The notes under the pieces are model-generated. The model was given only the letters and a program-made list of their open reading frames with translations, searched no databases and was not told where the DNA came from. This document shows positions 1 to 11,564 of a DNA stretch of 64,000 nucleotides, piece by piece. Each line of letters starts with the position of its first letter. Positions within the stretch are counted from its first letter, which is position 1. The position numbers and the translations under genes are program-made. Source of the DNA: Cyanodermella asteris (Eukaryota > Ascomycota > Lecanoromycetes > Ostropales > Stictidaceae); NCBI GenBank assembly GCA_900618795.1, contig UYJD01000014.1, forward strand, positions 991,824 through 1,055,823, read 5' to 3'.

Positions 1-1491
1 TCGCAGCACGGTGTTCAAGGTCGGCGACAGCTGATCAATGACTTGCGGCTCCTGAGCTTGGATCGGCTGAACCAGGGCTGTTGCGCTTTTCCGAGTAGGG
101 AGAAACGGAATGAGGCCGGTAAGTGCTCTTGCGTAAAGACTCAGTTGCTGCAATGAGAAAGCAGGAGCCAGAATCGCGCAGTGGTGATACAGACGCGAGA
201 TCTGAGGATTCAACTGGATGGCACGCCCGTACCAGTCCTGAGCGATCTTGGTGAAGATGGATCGCTCCTCGGGGTTCTCCGCAAGAGCGAGTCGATAGCG
301 GCTCAAATCCCCGATGCATTCTAGCCAGGTAGCCTCAAATTGAGGCACAGTTTCGAGAAATAGCGTCATATGGTTGAACGAGATCAGTATGAAGGCGATC
401 ATATGTTCTCGGCTATCTGGAAGGCGCATTCGAAGCACCTCTAAAGGTGCATGGATCCCGTGGCGCCACATGCGTGCAGGGATGGAATAGCGGCCAATGA
501 GTAGTCTCAGGGCAGGACTGGCGGCAGGATGCTGACAGGCGAGGCACAGGTCGTGATGCTCATGCATGAGCACCTTATGGTCAGCAATGAATGCCATGTA
601 CTCCTCCTTTGTCTTTGTTTTCCGGTGTGCGGGATCAACCTGCGCTTCCCGAGTCTCCACTGCGTCAATCCGAATTACCTTTTCTTCATTGCGAACGACA
701 AAACGATATATGGTGCCAACCTCAGTGTGAAGCTGCTCCGTTGTTATAGTGCGAGTTTGAGGTTGTAAAAGCACCTCGACCTCTTCATCATCATAAGTTG
801 TTTGCGAGTCTGTGTCCATAGCATCGGAGTCGACCGACTCGCCTCCGTCAGACAACTCGGCTGATCTCCCAGATGAGCCGGCAGACTTCTCCGACAAAGC
901 CTTGAGCAGCTCCCCCGGCGGATTCTGCAGCCTCTCGACTCTGGTAGCCTGTGGTACGTTCTCATATTCCCGGCTGTCAAGTCCGCCTGGGTCGCCTGGA
1001 GGCCTACTTCGCACTCGTGCGGAAGGCCCTCTGGTAGATGTCCTTCGCTTATGAACTTGGCTCGATTCCGGATTCACAAGGGCCGATCGGGATCTCTGTG
1101 GTCTGCTGGGCAATTGTATCCGATTTCTAGGACTAGTTGGGGACAAAGATGTCTGTGCAAAACTACCAGCGCTTGGCTGGGGATTGGACACATTGCCACC
1201 CTCTGGACCACCATGGTGATCTGGATTGGCCTCCGTATAGCGTGTAGAACTTCCATGTGCAGCTAAGGAATCCGCCGCGTCATGCGGTAATCTTCTATTG
1301 TTGTTATCTGCGTTGTAGACATTGTGACTGTAGCATGTCAGGTCCACTGCCAAGAATGGTGATTAGATGAGATGGTAGGTAAGCTTCACGTACTTGTTTT
1401 GTCGCGAATTATTATGTCGGCGCGGCGCACGCCTTGCCCAAAACTTTACGCCGGGTGGTGAAGGCCCCTTGGGTTGACTCTGTTGCGACAT
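1..1491 (-). CDS. Est1/SMG7-like DNA/RNA-binding domain protein, 3' end cut by window
   Basis: Proposed exons are 1491-1394 and 1327-1, with a 66-nt intron 1393-1328 (GTACGT donor, CTACAG acceptor). The C-terminus lies outside the window. The start ATG at 1491 opens with MSQQSQPKGPSPPGVKF. A long low-complexity, Ser/Arg/Pro-rich region follows, then an acidic stretch near the codons at 780-830. The visible C-terminal part (about 1-520) has the conserved pattern of fungal EST1 DNA/RNA-binding domain proteins, for example RMWRHGIHAPLEVLRMRLPD, then FLETVPQFE, TWLECIGDLSRYR and SRLYHHCAILA. The family is related to the telomerase subunit Est1 and to SMG5-7/Ebs1, which act in telomere maintenance and nonsense-mediated decay. 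Which role applies here cannot be told. The family call is fairly firm; the first exon is an inference from frame and splice signals. Confidence 0.75.
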
Positions 1492-4400
1492 TACGGCCGG
1501 CTGACCAAAAAAGGAAAATGACGGCTTTGCCTGGATAAAATACAGCAAAAGCTGCCCCGCCCGCGGCGCGCCAGACTTGGTGTCGCGCAGCCTCGTCGTC
1601 GAGTCGCGCGATTCTCGAGTCCGGCAAGGCCTTCAAATCCTGGCAAGTGCCCGGATTCTATCAGGCTCGGGCTGTCGAGTCCGTCTGAATGAACTGGTTG
1701 GAAAGCAGAGAAGGATAACAAGTGGCGGACTTTCGGCTCGGGGAGGCTCGCGCGGATACCAGCTTTTGTTGGCTGGAAGTCATCGGATCAGGTCAATCAT
1801 GCAGTATTTGCCGTGACTGGTGTGTTACGCACTTTCGGGGAAGAACTGCGTAGATGTCGACGGGACGATAGACAAAGATGCAAGCCTGTGGAGAGAGCAT
1901 TGCAATACAGTCAAGCAAATCTAACTCGTTCCGCAGCAGCGACCGCGCTTTAAACACAGTCTGCGGCTCAACACCGGGGCGCGGACACTTTTGCCTTACG
2001 CCTTGCATTTGCATTAGCGGCGACGTAGTATCGCCTTATTAAGGCACCAGAATTTAAAAACTGGAGAGGGGTAACATATACGTTGCCTGTAAAGTGACCG
2101 ATCGCCTGTTAAATACATAGTTCGCGTCTGCTTCGCATCTGCACGCTCTAGCATACCTACACGACATATAATATGGAGAGGAAAGGGGGAATACTTTTTG
2201 CTATTTATCCTGGCAATCATGAGGCTCTTGCTCGCACCCCGATCACGTGGCTCTAGCATTCACGCTGCGTCGAGCTTACCGCCACCATGGCAGCCTATAG
2301 AGTGCACCTGTAGACTGACTGGATACTCAGGACGACTTTTCGGAGCCAGAGCTCGCAATTCGAGCTATGCTGATTGATGCCCTTCCCATGGTGCGTGCCA
2401 ATCTGCCGTTCTCGGTGCCCGTGGCCGCCTTTAGCTTGGAGGAAAAGGCTACGACCGGTCACAAGCAATGCTACGCCTTTTTGCGATCTGTGCAGTGGCG
2501 CCTTCGATACTCATGATTCATCGCTTTCGGTCAGAGCCATTGATAGATACCTTTAAGAGGTTTGCCTACTCGCCTTCCTACACTGTTCTCGGGCACGTCT
2601 TCCAGTCTTGGCTGTCAATTCTCAGCAGTCCGCGTCATCGATGTGGAGGAAATTTTCAACATTTTAGCTCACAAATGGCGGTCTGTCACCGCTGTTTTTG
2701 AGCACGACAAGAATGTGAATGGGACGTTGTGGCTTTGTCCAAAGACGGTCTCATCAATGCAATGTCCTGATAGACCGAACGGTTAGTCAAAGCTCATACC
2801 CGAGGCAAAGGACCGTAAGATCATTGCATGATATCAGGAAAGCTCAAAGTCACGCATTAAGCGCTCATAACGCCCTTTTTTATGAAGTTGTCTTCTTGGA
2901 GCTGAGCTTATCAGATTTAATGCATCTCACAACATCTCCACTTTGCGGCGCAATTAAAATACAGCGCGATGAAAGCGACCACTTTGGTGCGACCAACTCT
3001 TCATCGACGTACTTTTCTTTTTGGCAATGTCGATATGAAATGAGGTTGATTATGGTCACGTTTTCAAGCATTGGGGCGAGTATGCATCCATCCGCACCTA
3101 TCCGACTGCTAGACGCTGGTGGATACCTTTCCAGATCGGAGTACCGGCCACAGAACCCGGTCTGACGGGACCGGGAAAACCATTCCGCCCTTTGGGATCT
3201 TTCCCCGACCTATCTCTGCCTTCGGAGAATGGGAGTCTCAAGCCCACAGGAGTCTATTCCAGGGCTTCAAAGTGATAATGCAGCATCCACAAGGCTCGGG
3301 GAGGTCAGCCCGGGCAGCTGTGTCCGCACCATCCGCTTATTTCGAGCTCGTCTATGGCGTGAGTGTAGGTCAATTTCACTACCCTTACATGTAACGAAAT
3401 GATGTCAAACTCGTGTACATGTCATACCCAAAGCGATATCAGTTGGGATATCATGGCGCGCGTGCGCTGTTGTGACGAGGCAAAAGTCGGGTTCACAACC
3501 AAGCAGTCGGTTCTCAGTCAGCGACAAGAGAGTCATCGCCCAACATGGTTCAGATCTTGATTCAGGTTGAAAATTCAAGCTATCAACAAGTGGCTGCCAA
3601 TAAGAGGAAACCAATAACGCCTACGCCCAATGATGCCCAATCTAATGCGGTCCGCGATTCACAGCTACGTGTTCGACAGGCGGCTGCTGGTGTAGACGTG
3701 CCGGAGCGTACGGACCTTCGAATCCGCTGCAGCGGACCGTGGAGTCTACGCTTCCGGTGGTGAGAGGACAGTGTGACACGAGATTGCAGCCCACCGCTCA
3801 TTAGTCCCTCTCCGGTAAGTTTTTTCTGCCGGCGGAACTTGAAGCCCAGTCCGTATCAGAACCATTGAATGTGATGGTGTGCTGCAGCGAAGAAAGTGAT
3901 CGAGCCAAGCAGGTGGCCAGAAGGTATCTGAAGGCGTTTAGTGCTACGAGATTGACGATTCAAGCTTTCGTATTGGATGTATGCGATGGATTTGTGTAAT
4001 TTGATTGATCGCTTTCTTGAGGTAAGACAACAGTCGACGAAATGGCTTCACTGCAGGGGCTGCAGCAGAAGGCGAGGATGTTCACCGAGTGAAACCCTAG
4101 ACCTACCTTGCTGGTTGGCAGAGTCATGTCACCGCCGGACTTCAATTGTAACGCCGGGTAGACGGAGCAACGGACGACTGGAATGTAAGATGTTCCAGCT
4201 TTCTGGTTCACCGTCATGCTTGTGAGATGCATAAGCTGATGGTCCGCGCTGAGTGCGAGCATACCGGTGGTCGTTTCTGGCACACAAGAAAACGCATTGT
4301 TCCGATGATAGCCAGACTTGCCTCGACTGGGATCACGATGTTGCGATATTACGTCTATGTGGCGGCCATCATCACCCCATATGAGCACAAGCCCTTGCCT

Positions 4401-4542
4401 GGGGCGTTCTTGGTACTCATTTGTTCAGATTTGATACCGTGCTTGGCCATCGAGTTTTACTTACTATTCTTAGAACACAAATGTCTTGCCTGGGGCGCCG
4501 ATGATAGAATTCATTTGTGAATCGTGAGATTGTACCCATTAA
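1492..4542. other. 3-kb gap without recognisable gene
   Basis: Both strands carry only short open frames (the largest about 148 codons at 2719-3165) with no recognisable domain, no signal peptide of note and no supporting intron structure. The first few hundred bases probably hold the promoter of the Est1-like gene, and 4385-4520 lies just downstream of the monooxygenase gene. I see no terminal repeats that would mark an intact transposon. Confidence 0.5.
4385..4520. repeat. Short imperfect direct repeat pair
   Basis: A motif of about 25 bp, GA(g/a)CACAA followed by CTTGCCTGGGGCG, occurs at about 4385-4406 and again at about 4472-4497. Each copy is followed about 10-15 bases later by a TCATTTGT word. 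The copies lie 85-90 bp apart, downstream of the monooxygenase stop codon. This is probably a small local duplication; no function is implied. Confidence 0.4.
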
Positions 4543-6570
4543 TCAAGCAGAAATTTCGAAGCCTCGAATGGCTCCTTCTTCCTCCCAGCTCTCAAGATGC
4601 CTTAGAAAGGATGGCATGCCCTCTCCCCAAGGTGCTTTCCTTGCAGCTGCCATTTGCTGCTCCGGAGACAGCCTCGCACTCGCTCCCTCCCCGTTAAGGT
4701 AGCTTGGTGTGCAACTGCCGATAGCTGCCATACCCAAAGACCTCATTGCAATCGCGTCGCCCCAAGCCACTTCTGCCTCGGCAGTGGGCTCGAGTACGAA
4801 GGTCTTGTCCCCATCTTTGCCGGTCTTGGCCGCCCTTTCCTGTGCCTTGTTTAGGATGTGAACCATGTTCTGCGCCATTCGATCGACAACCTTTGCGTAA
4901 TTGGCGCTGGCGGCGAATTGAGAGAGCTGGAGCATGAAGAAGTTTGGAAAGCCGTTTGAGGTCAAAGCATGAAGCGTGTTCCAGTTATTGTTGTACTTGT
5001 CGTCGAGCGAGACACCGTTGCGCCCTGTGACTTTGATGCCGGCGCGTCCGGCTGGGCTTTCGCCTGGATACTTGTATCCCGTGCCGAGAACGAGAAGGTC
5101 GACTTGCAAGTCTTGGCCGTTGACGACCATCCCCGACTCGGTAAATTTGTCGATGCTCCTGCCGTTGGTGTCTATCAATTCGACGTTCGGCTGGTTGAAT
5201 GTGGGGAGGTAATCGTCGTTGTAGCAGGGTCTCTTGCACCAGGTCGGATACCACGCCTTGAGCTTCTCCGCCGTCTCTTTGTCTGTGACAACGTGGTCTA
5301 CCCTTTGTCGAAGTCGTTCTGCCCGCGGAAAGTCGAGCTCATACATCTGCTCCACGTATTTTGGAATGTCTTCCGGCCTTCTAGGAATGCCTGCGCCGCC
5401 AGTGAGAGCCTTATACGCAGGCGCAAATGTCCAACCGTCTTTGACAAGATTGACATCAGGGACGTCCGGGTAGTTTGCCAATCTTTGATCGAAATTTCTG
5501 TTTCGATCGTACTGCCAGCCTGGATGTGTGGCCACCTCGCGTTTGAATGTCTCCGGGTCGGTTGCATGCTGGCCTCTCCAGTCGATAGAGGAAGGGGTAC
5601 GCTGAATGACGTACAGCTTTTTCGCCCACTTGGCCAGATGAGGTACAGCTTGGACTGCAGTTGCGCCGGTACCGAGGATTGCCACGGTCTTATCCTTCAG
5701 CTTCTCCATATCGGGCTGATACTCGGTACCTCCTGTTAAACCATAGTCCCAGCGAGAAGTGTGAAAAATGTCGCCCTTGTAACCTTCAAGTCCATCCACG
5801 GCGGGCACCTTTGGCACATGAAGAACGCCTGGGCAAAACAGCATGAAAACAGAAGAAACAGCGACCGGACTATCTGTGTCCTTCAAGGTGAACGTCGTCT
5901 TCCAGCGTTTGGTAGACTCGTCCCATTCAGTTGACGACACCTGCGCTTGAAATATGGCATTTCGCCGCAGATCGTATTCATCCACGAGGGAATTGAGGTA
6001 GCTGCGAATCTCATAGCCGTATGAGTATTTGTGCTTTGGGATGTACCCAGTCTCTTCCAGCAGTGGGAGGTAAATGTAGCTCTCAACGTCGCATGCCAGC
6101 CCTGGATAGCGGTTCCAGTACCACGTCCCGCCGAAACCGCCAGCCGAGTCGAGAATCCATATGTCGTCAGCTGTCACGCCGTTTCTTCTCAACCGGATGG
6201 CTGCACTGACTCCAGCCATTCCCGCTCCAAGGATGATGTACTGGACCGAATCTCCGTTTTTCACGGTCCTGGCCCGTCCAGCGTGCGGCTCAGTTGCAGC
6301 GAAAGGATCATCCTGAAAATGCTTGAGTTTCGCCGATGCATCGAGATTGATAAATTGAGACAGACCATCGGCCCGGAGTCGCCTATCCCTTTCTTGATCG
6401 TATTTGATTCTCACCTTCTCACTTGCGCTTCGAGATTCGTCAGTACCGAGGGAAGCTAGCGAAACGTCGCCAGCAGCGCTTTTTTCCAGAGCCACGTCCG
6501 CGGCATCCGTCACCACGGCACTGTCAACGGCCTGCGCCGCATGTCTCTGCGTGCTTTGATCTTCTGCCAT
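4543..6570 (-). CDS. Baeyer-Villiger-type flavin monooxygenase
   Basis: One uninterrupted exon of 675 codons. The first in-frame ATG is at 6570, because the codons upstream begin with a non-ATG triplet. The protein carries an FAD-binding Rossmann motif (GAGMAGVSAAIRLRR, about residue 115), the BVMO fingerprint region (GDIFHTSRWDY, about 270; the family consensus is FxGxxxHTxxW) and a second NADPH-binding Rossmann motif (LGTGATAVQAVPHLA, about 300). Such enzymes use NADPH, O2 and FAD to insert oxygen next to a ketone, giving esters or lactones. The long N-terminal extension containing RDRRLRADGLSQ and the overall length resemble the larger CPDMO/polycyclic-ketone subgroup, which is my inference. 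There is no signal peptide, so it is likely cytosolic. No biosynthetic partner gene lies next to it; the nearest gene is the macrodomain gene. The substrate is unknown. Confidence 0.9.
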   Translation of the reverse strand: MAEDQSTQRHAAQAVDSAVVTDAADVALEKSAAGDVSLASLGTDESRSASEKVRIKYDQERDRRLRADGLSQFINLDASAKLKHFQDDPFAATEPHAGRARTVKNGDSVQYIILGAGMAGVSAAIRLRRNGVTADDIWILDSAGGFGGTWYWNRYPGLACDVESYIYLPLLEETGYIPKHKYSYGYEIRSYLNSLVDEYDLRRNAIFQAQVSSTEWDESTKRWKTTFTLKDTDSPVAVSSVFMLFCPGVLHVPKVPAVDGLEGYKGDIFHTSRWDYGLTGGTEYQPDMEKLKDKTVAILGTGATAVQAVPHLAKWAKKLYVIQRTPSSIDWRGQHATDPETFKREVATHPGWQYDRNRNFDQRLANYPDVPDVNLVKDGWTFAPAYKALTGGAGIPRRPEDIPKYVEQMYELDFPRAERLRQRVDHVVTDKETAEKLKAWYPTWCKRPCYNDDYLPTFNQPNVELIDTNGRSIDKFTESGMVVNGQDLQVDLLVLGTGYKYPGESPAGRAGIKVTGRNGVSLDDKYNNNWNTLHALTSNGFPNFFMLQLSQFAASANYAKVVDRMAQNMVHILNKAQERAAKTGKDGDKTFVLEPTAEAEVAWGDAIAMRSLGMAAIGSCTPSYLNGEGASARLSPEQQMAAARKAPWGEGMPSFLRHLESWEEEGAIRGFEISA

Positions 6571-7399
6571 AACGACGAGCAAGTGAGACTAAGCAAGCGC
6601 TGGTGCTTCCCACGGGAGAAGACCGGCACAAGTGAAGTTGCCGTGGCTGGCACTATATACCCTGACGTTGTTCGGCTTTGTCTAGGCCCATGTCCAGTCG
6701 CACATGATCATGCAATTGCAACAACCTATGAACCCTCGACACAGTTGGCTTTCGTTCCTCGTTTATCATGAACAGGGGAGCTACTGGCGAGCAGCAGTCC
6801 CCAACGGTTGCAAGCGATACGCTCGGCCAGGGTCTGCGACACCTTCGCCATGGCGGAATACGTTTGAGCCGTTGAAGAGTGCGGAGACGATAGAGTTTGG
6901 GGGCGGCGGTTCTGCATGATCGATCGAACTCGGTGGAACAGACAATCCGCAGGCTGTCTCAATTTATGCATATCTGAAACGTACCCGTGAGAAAGCTAGC
7001 TGTTAGTCGATGTTTGACACGAGCGCGTATGCGAGCCTGCGACGCTTAATGGGCGCCTCATCTCATGGCGCTGCTTCTGTCGCTCATTTTACAACATTTT
7101 GCGTGGTGCCACTTTGCCGCCAAGACGGATGCTCTGGAGGGTGACTTGCGCTGTATAAGGTTCCGTGACTTGCCCCGGCTATCTGATGACTGTGGGAAGC
7201 ATTGGCGGCCAGACAGCCTATTTTCGGTCCGTGAGCCGAAATGTAGGGCTCGTATACGTCGTACTTGGGCATGCAGTCCGCAAGCTGAAGCCGAGCGGCT
7301 ATGAATCAACAGTGGAAGGGCACAGATGAGAATGAGGTGGGCTTCCTTGAACGCCAGAAGCGCTCATATCGTTACTCATATATAGCGCTGATCGCGGAT
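6571..7399. other. Intergenic, promoter side of the monooxygenase gene
   Basis: Noncoding as far as can be seen. It contains the 5' flank of the monooxygenase gene and the 3' flank of the macrodomain gene. A TATATA-like run occurs at about 6652-6660. Small open frames at 7058-7309 on both strands have no recognisable features. Confidence 0.5.
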
Positions 7400-8092
7400 T
7401 TACATGTCATGTGTGCGCTCAACCTCTTCGCTAATCTCCAACGCCCTCTTCCAATCCAAAGCACTCCACTTTTGTTCATTTGCACGAGCCTCATCAAAGT
7501 GACGAAGAGCGAGAAGTGCCTGAGTGGCCCATTTCCAAGGACTCACCCGACCTACACCCGTAGCCAACGGCGTCATCAACAAGCTCGATATCCTATCTGA
7601 CCCCTCGCACGTCTTGTTCCACTTGTCGATAGCACAGAGCAGACTCCACATGCATTCGTATACGATTTCACGATCCCACTTCACAACCTGCGGGGACCGC
7701 ATCGTTGGGCAGACAGCAATGAACCTGCATCCCCGCCGGTTGGTTTGCTTGCCAATGTCAAAGGGGACGATGGTGCAGGTTCCTGGTGGGGCGAAGCCCT
7801 TCCATTCTTGGTACAGGTGTTTCTGAACTGCGCGTGTGAGGGCATAGTAGTCGGTCGATGGTGAGAATTCTCTGGAAAGAGCGTCGTCGAAGGCACCGTC
7901 CATGAAACCGTAGCTGTTGGCCGGAGACACGGCGAGGTCGAAGTGAACGGACCGGTCCAGCATGTTCAGCGAGCCTTTGTGCTTAGACAGCGAGTAAGAA
8001 TCCGGCAATGGATACGCTTCAAGCGCCTTTTCGAAAGTATCCATATCGGCATCATGATAGGTAAGAAGATGGATGTGCGGAAAGTGGACCAT
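7400..8092 (-). CDS. Macrodomain-like protein
   Basis: Single exon, 230 codons from the ATG at 8092. The sequence has the hallmarks of a fungal macrodomain family: an N-terminal strand leading to AVSPANSYGFMDGAFDDALS (about 58-77), which matches the Asn-containing, glycine-rich ADP-ribose loop. A later block, MTPLATGVGRVSPWKWATQA (about 180), is the second phosphate-binding segment. Macrodomains bind or hydrolyse ADP-ribose and its derivatives. Whether this protein is a reader or a hydrolase cannot be decided here. There is no signal peptide or membrane segment. It stands alone, with no neighbouring ADP-ribosyltransferase. Confidence 0.8.
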   Translation of the reverse strand: MVHFPHIHLLTYHDADMDTFEKALEAYPLPDSYSLSKHKGSLNMLDRSVHFDLAVSPANSYGFMDGAFDDALSREFSPSTDYYALTRAVQKHLYQEWKGFAPPGTCTIVPFDIGKQTNRRGCRFIAVCPTMRSPQVVKWDREIVYECMWSLLCAIDKWNKTCEGSDRISSLLMTPLATGVGRVSPWKWATQALLALRHFDEARANEQKWSALDWKRALEISEEVERTHDM

Positions 8093-8792
8093 ATTGTTCG
8101 TCAAAAAAGATGAGGAACAATAGCAAATTCGTAAAATCTAAATCTGGAGATTATTGGTATCTGTATGTGCAGTCAGAACGAAAGTCCAAGTAGACGGACG
8201 CGATGCATCACAGGCTGTGCAAAGTTCTGCCTGAGACCAGTCCCGGCATTTCTAATCTGCTTCAGCCTTGCCCCCCTCAAAGACATAATTGGACATGATT
8301 GGGTGCAAGACGTGCGAACAAGTGGTATCTAGTGGAGGATCGACAGGCAATGCTGGCTGATGGTTGATGGCAAGGCAGAACAATTCCTCACGTAAACCCG
8401 CAAAAGCCATGGGAAACTCCTCCCTCGCGGGACGGGCTCGAAATCTCAGGGTCAAGAGAGCTTGTCATATTTTTTGGACCGCGATGTCCTTCACGGGCTC
8501 GAATATTGTATGATCAGGATGTGATAAGGGCAAAGATGTAGCTTTGGAGAAACAAAGATGCGTCTGCTCACGTGTTGGAATCTGAAGGAGGGGTCCGCTG
8601 ATCTGTCATTGGCCCGTGCGCCGCATCCCAGGTGACTGATATCAGAGTCAGACAGGAGTCGATTCGGCTTGCATGTACGTGTATCTTTCTCTCTAGTTGT
8701 TCACAGACCTCGACATCATCGAACCCAGACGTTACGACCTGGACATAGACCAAATCATCCGATCGCCAAGTTCTGGAACACCAACATTCAAG
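8093..8792. other. Divergent promoter region between macrodomain gene and ATG3
   Basis: No supported gene. The macrodomain gene (-) and ATG3 (+) are transcribed away from each other across this roughly 700-bp stretch, so it should hold both promoters. An open frame runs into ATG3 from 8697, but its upstream codons do not resemble Atg3, whose conserved start is the ATG at 8793. Confidence 0.5.
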
Positions 8793-9865
8793 ATGCAGAA
8801 GGCACTCCGCAGCATGGTGGACGCTGCCCGCGAACGCCTTGCCCCCGTCAAAACCACCTCCACCTTCCGCGCCACGGGTCAGATCACGCCAGAAGAGTTT
8901 GTCCTAGCGGGCGACTATCTCGTCTACAAGTTTCCCTCGTGGGCCTGGGCGCCGGCTGCGTCGAAAGCACAGCAAGTCGCCTATCTCCCCGCAGACAAGC
9001 AGTACCTCGTCACGAGGGGTGTTCCGTGCAGGAGACGACTGGATGAAGACTTTGCTGGCGATGCGGGAAAGGGGGAGAACATGGTCGGTGGCGAGGATGG
9101 AGACGAAGAGTGGCTGAACACCGGCGGTACTCCGAAGCGGGCGCACGAGAGGGATGTCAAGGCCTTGGAGGGGAGCCAGGGGGATGTTGAGCAGGGCGGT
9201 GAAGACGAAGAGGAGATACCGGATATGGAGGACGAGGATGATGATGAGGAAGCTATCATAAGAGATAACTCTGCTGGGGGACCTAATGCGTATGTTGCCC
9301 CGCCAATATGCATGGAAGAACGCTTTACTAACACGAACACAGGCCGATGCGAACGTACACATTATACATCACCTACTCTACGTATTACTCGACGCCGAGG
9401 ATGTACATGTCCGGCTACTCATCACCAGGAACGCCTCTCCCGCCAAACCAGATGCTCGACGACATTGTTGGGGACTACAAGGACAAGACCGTCACGTTAG
9501 AAGACTTCCCTTTCTTCGACACGTCGGTGAAGATGGCCTCCGTCCACCCTTGCAAACACGCATCGGTGATGAAGACTTTACTCGATAGAGCAGACGCAGC
9601 TATGAAGATTCGCAAGACGAAGGAGAAGAGGGGCATCAGCACAGGCGACGCTGGCCTCGAGGGCCTTACCGACGACGCACAGAAGCTCAGCCTTGGAGGC
9701 CGACAAGACGCACACGGAGCAAACGATGCCGAACAGTGGGAGGTTCTCGAGCAAGATGACGAAGACGAGGCCGCTATCAGGGTAGACCAGTATATTGTGG
9801 TCTTCCTTAAGTTCATGGCTTCGGTCACACCGGGCATTGAGCATGACCAGACCATTGGCGTTTAG
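8793..9865 (+). CDS. ATG3: Autophagy-related E2-like enzyme Atg3
   Basis: Exons 8793-9289 and 9343-9865 are joined across a 53-nt intron (GTATGT donor, TTACTAAC-type branch, ACACAG acceptor), giving 339 residues. Atg3 is the E2-like enzyme that receives Atg8 from Atg7 and transfers it to phosphatidylethanolamine during autophagosome formation. The N-terminus ([20 protein letters not shown], then [17 protein letters not shown]) and the E2 core after the intron ([30 protein letters not shown]) are near-invariant family blocks. The catalytic cysteine is Cys236 in [13 protein letters not shown]. The middle acidic loop (about 120-160) is long and poorly conserved, as is usual. The gene converges on ALG5. 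Identification is secure. Confidence 0.97.
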
Positions 9866-10275
9866 CTTTGAGATTTCTGTGTTCGTTTTTTTGATGGGAG
9901 ACTCAGGAACTCATGGTGCATTGGCCGCGGCCATGATTTTAAGGCGTGAGCTGTAATGATTTACAATACAATCATACAAGCAGAACCTAGACTTTTCGGG
10001 GACACCATCCGTCATGCGAGCGATTGCGCGCCGTCAGTAGAGCAAGTTTTTGCCAACTGTGATAGGTCAGCCTCGCCATTTTCCTAGTCGGGAAATCGAG
10101 CCACTCTCCGAACCCCACACTGTAGGCATTCAGGCAAAGGCGTGCGCTAGTTCAAAGTCTTTTGTTGAGCCTTGACATATCCGGTCGTCGAGAGCAATGG
10201 CACGAGTCGCGGACCCATGCGACGGCAAAAGGTATTCAGATAATCGAGGTATGTGAATTCCCCACCTCTTTCTCC
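9866..10275. other. Convergent 3' flanks of ATG3 and ALG5
   Basis: Holds the 3' untranslated ends of the two convergent genes. Poly(A)-like AATAC/ATACAA words lie near 9960-9980. No gene is seen. Confidence 0.5.
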
Positions 10276-11564
10276 TCATGTCCTTTTGTAGACACCCATC
10301 AACCAAGCTCCACGAATGACCGCGAGTCCCCATGCCATGCCTAAGGAGTCCCAGACCACATTCAGCTTGCTCCCTTTGATCTCCTTCCAACCCACAGGCA
10401 CCTCCGCAACCTCAATGCCCGCCGATTCCGCTAACATTAACATTTCAACGTCGAATATCCACCCTTCGCTATGCATGTATGGAACAATATGCGGCAATGA
10501 CCCACGGCTGAAGAGTTTGAACCCACACTGTGTGTCCCCAATCTTCGCCGTCTTTGGTGGGGTCATCAACTTCAAGAAGATATGAAACGACCTCATGAGA
10601 AAGTTCCGCAGCGGACTCCGCTTGACGACCGCTGGCGTATTGACCATGTGTGCCCGACTGCCCACACTCACCGCCGGCAGAGTTCCCGGCGGCGTGGCAT
10701 CCACGCTGTCGGCTACGCTTCCGAGTCCTGCCGGTGATAGCTCCAATGCACGACAAGCGTCCAAGACGGGCCCGAGATCGCTGAAGCGCGTAGCGCCATC
10801 TGCATCGGCAAATAGAGCGTAACATCCTCGAACATGCCGTAGGCCGTGTGTCACCGCGCCTCCTTTTCCCCTGTTCTTCTCCAGTGTCACGACGCGTAGA
10901 TTGGAGCGCGATGCCGGAGGCAGCTGCTTGCGGGCGAACGTGAGGGCCGTCTCAATCGTCCGGTCTGTCGATCCGTCCGAGACGATCAGGATCTCGTAGC
11001 CGCTGGGCGCTGCTGGATGGTGCTGTGCGCCGGTGACCTCCGTCGTCCCATTTGCCTCTCCACTGGCTTCCTTGCCTTTTGATTTCGCAGACTTGCTTTT
11101 CGAGGGCGTGCGGGCGGCTGGTGTACCTGAGGCGCCGTAGTGTTGTTCCAGATATGCCGCCGCTTCCGTCAGCATAATTCCAAGGCGTTCCTCCTCGTTG
11201 TATGCGGGGACGACCAGCGAGACGAAGATTTCCGCGGGTTCAATGGCGACTGAGGCCTTCCCGCCAGCTTCCTTCGTAGCTTGGTATTTGTCCAGCCAGC
11301 ATGGTAGCTGCTGGAATTTGCGCGTCGACCCGTCTTCTGTGATATACGTGCAAGTCTTTTCTGATGAGAACGGCGCTCGAGGTGTAGAGGCGACTATAGT
11401 CAATGCTGTATATGTCTGCGTCTGTCAGTCAATGGATTGCCTGGCATGCACCACAGTCAACGTACAAGCACGAGAAGGGCGACGAGCAATCCCGCCGCAA
11501 TTCCTCCCAGAACCGGCAGAGGGGTCTGCGCAATTGTGCGCGCAACAAATTGAACGATATCCAT
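10276..11564 (-). CDS. ALG5: Dolichyl-phosphate beta-glucosyltransferase (ALG5)
   Basis: Exons 11564-11466 and 11415-10276 with a 50-nt intron (GTACGT donor, GCAG acceptor), 412 residues. Exon 1 encodes the N-terminal membrane anchor (PVLGGIAAGLLVALLVL), which is expected for this ER enzyme that transfers glucose from UDP-glucose to dolichyl phosphate for N-glycan assembly. The GT2 domain shows VSLVVPAYNEEERLG, LIVSDGSTDRT, the acceptor-side block EKNRGKGGAVTHGLRH, the metal-binding YALFADADGAT motif (DxD), and the family block KIGDTQCGFKLFSR followed by EGWIFDVEML. A low-complexity Lys/Ser/Ala insert sits between the first two motifs. Identification is secure; the first exon is inferred from phase and the hydrophobic anchor. 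Confidence 0.95.

Noticed and set aside
4969-5739. 256-codon plus-strand frame inside the monooxygenase gene
   Set aside because: Antisense shadow of the clearly coding minus-strand flavin monooxygenase.
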